Assembly (NCBI GenBank): GCA_015059785.1
Contig: SUZS01000018.1
Coordinates: 1 to 45,095 of the forward strand
From: Rikenellaceae bacterium
GTDB lineage: Bacteria > Bacteroidota > Bacteroidia > Bacteroidales > Rikenellaceae
DNA length: 45,095 bases
Direction of reading: 5' to 3'
The notes beneath the pieces were generated by a model, which worked only from the letters and a program-made list of their open reading frames with translations, had not been told where the DNA came from and did no database searches. This document shows, in pieces, positions 43,138 to 45,095 of this stretch; positions within the stretch are counted from its first letter, which is position 1, and every line of letters starts with the position of its first letter. The position numbers were made by a program, and so were the translations under genes.

Positions 43138-44448
43138 ATGATTAAGTTTGTAACAGCAGAAGAGGCTGTAAAGGTAATCAAGTCAGGTGATCACATTCAC
43201 CTCAGTTCAGTAGCATCGGCACCACAGTGCCTTATTAAGGCTATGTGCGAGAGAGGTCGCAATGGCGAGTTTAAGGATGTACACATCCACCACCTCCACA
43301 CCGAGGGTCCAGCTCCATATGCAGACCCAGAGTTTGAGGGCGTTTTCCAGCTCGACTCATTCTTCGTAGGTGGTAATGTTCGTAAGGTAACCCAGAGCGG
43401 TTATGCTGACTACATTCCAATCTTTTTGAGCGAGACCCAGAAGCTCTACCGCAGTGGCGCAGTGCCATGTAATGTAGCAATGATTCAGGTATCTACACCA
43501 GATAAGCACGGCTATGTATCTCTCGGTACATCTGTAGACGCTACCCTTGCAGCTGTTGAGTGCGCAGAGCATGTTATCGCTGTTGTGAACAAGTATGTTC
43601 CACGCGCCTTTGGTGACGCTATGATTCACTGCTCACAGATTGAGTACTTCGTAGCTGACGACCAGCCACTTGAGGAGGCACACTTCGCAGAGCCAAACGA
43701 GGTTGAGACCAAGATTGGTAACCTCTGCGCAGGCCTTATTGAGGATGGTGCAACTCTTCAGATGGGTATCGGTGCTATTCCAAACGCAGTACTCGCACAG
43801 CTCGGTGGTCACAAGAACCTCGGTGTTCACACAGAGATGTTCGCCGACGGCGTACTTCCACTCGTTGAGAAGGGGGTTATTAACGGTGCTGCAAAGAACA
43901 TTGATAAGGGTAAGATGGTATCTACCTTCCTTATGGGTTCTCAGCGCGTGTACGACTTTATTGACGACAACCCAGGCGTACTGATGATGGATGTAGGCTA
44001 TACTAACGACCCATATATCATCGCTAAGAACGACCGCGTGACAGCTATCAACTCAGCCCTTCAGGTAGACCTCACCGGTCAGGTTTGCGCAGACTCTCTG
44101 GGCCGCAAGTTCTACTCTGGCGTAGGTGGTCAGATTGACTTTATCTACGGTGCATCGCTCTCTAAGGGTGGTAAGGCAATCATCGCAATGCCTTCAATTA
44201 CTAATAAGGGCGTATCAAAGATTGCAGATACCCTTACCGAGGGTGCAGGTGTCGTTACTACCCGTAACCACATCCACTGGTTTGTCACTGAGAATGGCGC
44301 AGTAGACCTCTACGGCAAGAGCCTTCAGGAGCGCGCACGCCTTATTATCTCCGTTGCTCACCCATCAGCACAGGAGGCCCTTGACGAGGCAGCCTTCAAC
44401 CGCTACGGTAGCCACCACCACTATATTAAAAGCTATATGAAGAAATAG
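43138..44448 (+). CDS. acetyl-CoA hydrolase/transferase family CoA-transferase
   Basis: A 436-residue class I-type CoA-transferase of the acetyl-CoA hydrolase/4-hydroxybutyrate CoA-transferase family. The N-terminal domain begins FVTAEEAVKVIKSGDHIHLS and contains NVAMIQVSTPDKHGYVSLG; the C-terminal domain has LQMGIGAIPNAVLAQL, NLGVHTEMFADGVLPL (the position of the catalytic Glu) and GVGGQIDFIYGASLSKGGK. It moves CoA between short-chain acids, probably acetate and butyrate or succinate in fermentation. It is transcribed alone. Its last codons are part of a perfect inverted repeat with the 3' flank. Confidence 0.94.
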   Translation: MIKFVTAEEAVKVIKSGDHIHLSSVASAPQCLIKAMCERGRNGEFKDVHIHHLHTEGPAPYADPEFEGVFQLDSFFVGGNVRKVTQSGYADYIPIFLSETQKLYRSGAVPCNVAMIQVSTPDKHGYVSLGTSVDATLAAVECAEHVIAVVNKYVPRAFGDAMIHCSQIEYFVADDQPLEEAHFAEPNEVETKIGNLCAGLIEDGATLQMGIGAIPNAVLAQLGGHKNLGVHTEMFADGVLPLVEKGVINGAAKNIDKGKMVSTFLMGSQRVYDFIDDNPGVLMMDVGYTNDPYIIAKNDRVTAINSALQVDLTGQVCADSLGRKFYSGVGGQIDFIYGASLSKGGKAIIAMPSITNKGVSKIADTLTEGAGVVTTRNHIHWFVTENGAVDLYGKSLQERARLIISVAHPSAQEALDEAAFNRYGSHHHYIKSYMKK

Positions 44449-44517
44449 CAATTTCTTCATATAATCACAAAGACCTTCCATTCGGGAGGTCTTTGTTGCT
44501 TTTAATATAGTGGTGGT
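44414..44517 (+). repeat. 20-bp perfect inverted repeat enclosing two hairpins
   Basis: The 20 bases at 44414-44433 (coding for HHHYIKS) are exactly complementary to 44498-44517. Between them lie two further perfect or near-perfect 13-bp hairpins, 44434-44463 (loop AGCA, containing the stop codon) and 44467-44496 (loop ATTC). The whole can fold as a three-way junction. Confidence 0.85.
44467..44505 (+). terminator. intrinsic terminator of the CoA-transferase gene
   Basis: ACAAAGACCTTCC pairs with GGGAGGTCTTTGT (13 bp, one wobble, loop ATTC), followed by TGCTTTTAAT. It is the usual terminator for this gene. Confidence 0.75.
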
Positions 44518-44537
44518 AAAAATTACCACCACCTTTT
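44510..44537 (+). terminator. second hairpin, alternative to the inverted repeat
   Basis: GTGGTGGTAA (44510-44519) pairs with TTACCACCAC (44523-44532) around AAA, followed by CTTTTG. It uses the same bases as the right arm of the 20-bp inverted repeat, so the two cannot coexist. Confidence 0.6.
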
Positions 44538-44560
44538 GTGTTACCCACCCCCTAAATCCC

Positions 44561-44578
44561 CCTCCTGTGAGGGGGACT
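44561..44578 (+). repeat. GC-rich minihairpin
   Basis: CCCCCTC and GAGGGGG flank a 4-base loop in the 545-base gap after the CoA-transferase gene. Such C-rich/G-rich hairpins are frequent between Bacteroidales genes. No function is evident. Confidence 0.5.
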
Positions 44579-44683
44579 TGTTTACTTTAGCTTTTAGCCG
44601 TTGGCCATTGGCATTTTCCACGATATGAATAAGCAGTGCTTTGCTAACGCATAATACACCGAGCGCACGAACACTGAAATATG

Positions 44684-44715
44684 TTTGTTTGTTCGGAAAT
44701 AATTTTCTAACTTTG
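44684..44715 (+). promoter_or_regulatory. promoter of the structured leader
   Basis: TTTG at 44684-44687, 20 bases, then TAACTTTG at 44708-44715. The nearest long open frame starts at 44994, so the transcript has a leader of about 275 bases or includes a small RNA. Confidence 0.7.
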
Positions 44716-44718
44716 TGG

Positions 44719-44993
44719 TGCAGTCCGAGGACTGCGGACATATTATTAGTGAAAGTGTTTCGCTAATCCTTCGCAGCAAAATTTGGCGATTTTACATAGC
44801 ACAAGGATAGGCAATGACACTCTACACCGCATTTGGTATATCATTTTCTACATATACCATTCGGTGTGAGGTATTGTTTATTTGTGCTTGGGCTACGCCA
44901 AATGCCTGCTGTGAGATAAACGAGCTGCCTCACACTTTCTTTATATACTAACCACTCACAGAGGCAGGGGGCAACAATTAATTTAATAGCATT
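44719..44993 (+). ncRNA. structured 5' leader or small RNA with competing helices
   Basis: This stretch contains hairpins GCAGTC-CGAG-GACTGC (44720-44735) and ATTAGTGAAA/TTTCGCTAAT (44745-44767). Beyond these, ACACCG/CGGTGT with GGTATAT/ATATACC (44824-44867) shares bases with GTGTGAGG/CCTCACAC (44864-44935). That helix in turn shares bases with CTGCCTC/GAGGCAG (44925-44967) just before the next gene. A fourth helix, CCTGC-TGTGAG (44905-44915) with CTCACA and GCAGG (44955-44968), also competes. This is the layout of an attenuator or riboswitch; I recognise no known class. Confidence 0.5.
44814..44951 (+). CDS. possible 45-residue peptide within the leader
   Basis: An ATG at 44814, preceded by AAGGA 9 bases upstream, opens a 45-codon frame ending in TAA. 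It encodes MTLYTAFGISFSTYTIRC..., continuing with CAWATPNACCEINELPHT. Five cysteines and a Trp are unusual for random sequence, but the frame coincides with the competing helices, so it may be only RNA structure. A leader peptide controlling the downstream gene is another option. Confidence 0.3.
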   Translation: MTLYTAFGISFSTYTIRCEVLFICAWATPNACCEINELPHTFFIY

Positions 44994-45095
44994 ATGAGAA
45001 AATTACTTTTTGCAACTCTTTTTAGTTTACTATCTTTCGTTGTGGTTGCACAGAAACAGACCGTTTATTGCGATGTTTACGCCAGAGGCGGCGGA
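44994..45095 (+). CDS. secreted protein, partial (cut by right edge)
   Basis: The ATG at 44994 opens a frame that runs to the edge (34 codons). The N-terminus MRKLLFATLFSLLSFVVVAQ is a clear Sec signal, followed by KQTVYCDVYARGGG. The family cannot be determined from so little. It follows the structured leader by 26 bases after the last helix. Confidence 0.7.
   Translation, partial: MRKLLFATLFSLLSFVVVAQKQTVYCDVYARGGG

Overview
The window looks like chromosomal DNA from a member of the order Bacteroidales (phylum Bacteroidota). The reasons are the many promoters of the Bacteroidota -33/-7 type (TTTG, 19-21 bases, TAnnTTTG), the poor Shine-Dalgarno sequences, many short-signal lipoproteins, and family content typical of the group (DUF4988, Omp28, DUF6029, C_GCAxxG_C_C and PEGA/Sel1 proteins). 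I cannot name the genus. No insertion sequence, phage or CRISPR array is visible.

Layout. 1-9812 (minus strand) is a cell-envelope operon: a TlpA-like thioredoxin, a DUF6029 beta-barrel, a lipoprotein with three Omp28/thioredoxin repeats, a large lipoprotein and a DUF4988 lipoprotein that runs off the left edge. 9988-11559 is a serine-type sulfatase. 11672-11745 is a CAT-anticodon tRNA. 11846-12962 holds a small OB-fold-like lipoprotein and a PepSY-type membrane protein. 12942-15327 (minus) is an operon of a DA1-like zinc metallopeptidase with LIM-like fingers, dUTPase and a MalY/PatB lyase.

15508-21438 is the most unusual part. It encodes a TerY-like von Willebrand A protein, a PP2C phosphatase with a DEPK-repeat tail, a kinase-fold protein that has lost every catalytic residue, and an active-looking Ser/Thr kinase fused to two Ig-like repeats, membrane helices and an SH3b domain. 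It resembles the vWA/PP2C/kinase triads known from tellurite-type stress loci, with a pseudokinase added. Two terminator-like hairpins lie between its genes.

21547-26856 is a tightly packed operon of a LuxE-like acyl-protein synthetase, a LicD transferase, a family 2 glycosyltransferase, uvrC and nth, read from a consensus promoter only four bases before the first ATG. 26881-33037 holds a PEGA/Sel1 protein, a C_GCAxxG_C_C protein, ridA and a receiver/PEP-synthase-like fusion; three copies of a hairpin-forming repeat flank ridA. 33128-38214 holds a PadR/DUF2812 pair with a palindrome at the promoter, a hipBA-like toxin-antitoxin pair (minus), a zinc-ribbon protein, an ADP-ribosylglycohydrolase and a WG-repeat membrane protein.

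38421-43049 is the conserved rimP-nusA-infB translation/transcription operon with a structured leader. 43138-44448 is an acetyl-CoA hydrolase/transferase whose last codons form half of a 20-bp perfect inverted repeat with the 3' flank. 44708-44993 is a promoter followed by a strongly structured leader with mutually exclusive helices, ahead of a secreted-protein gene cut by the right edge.
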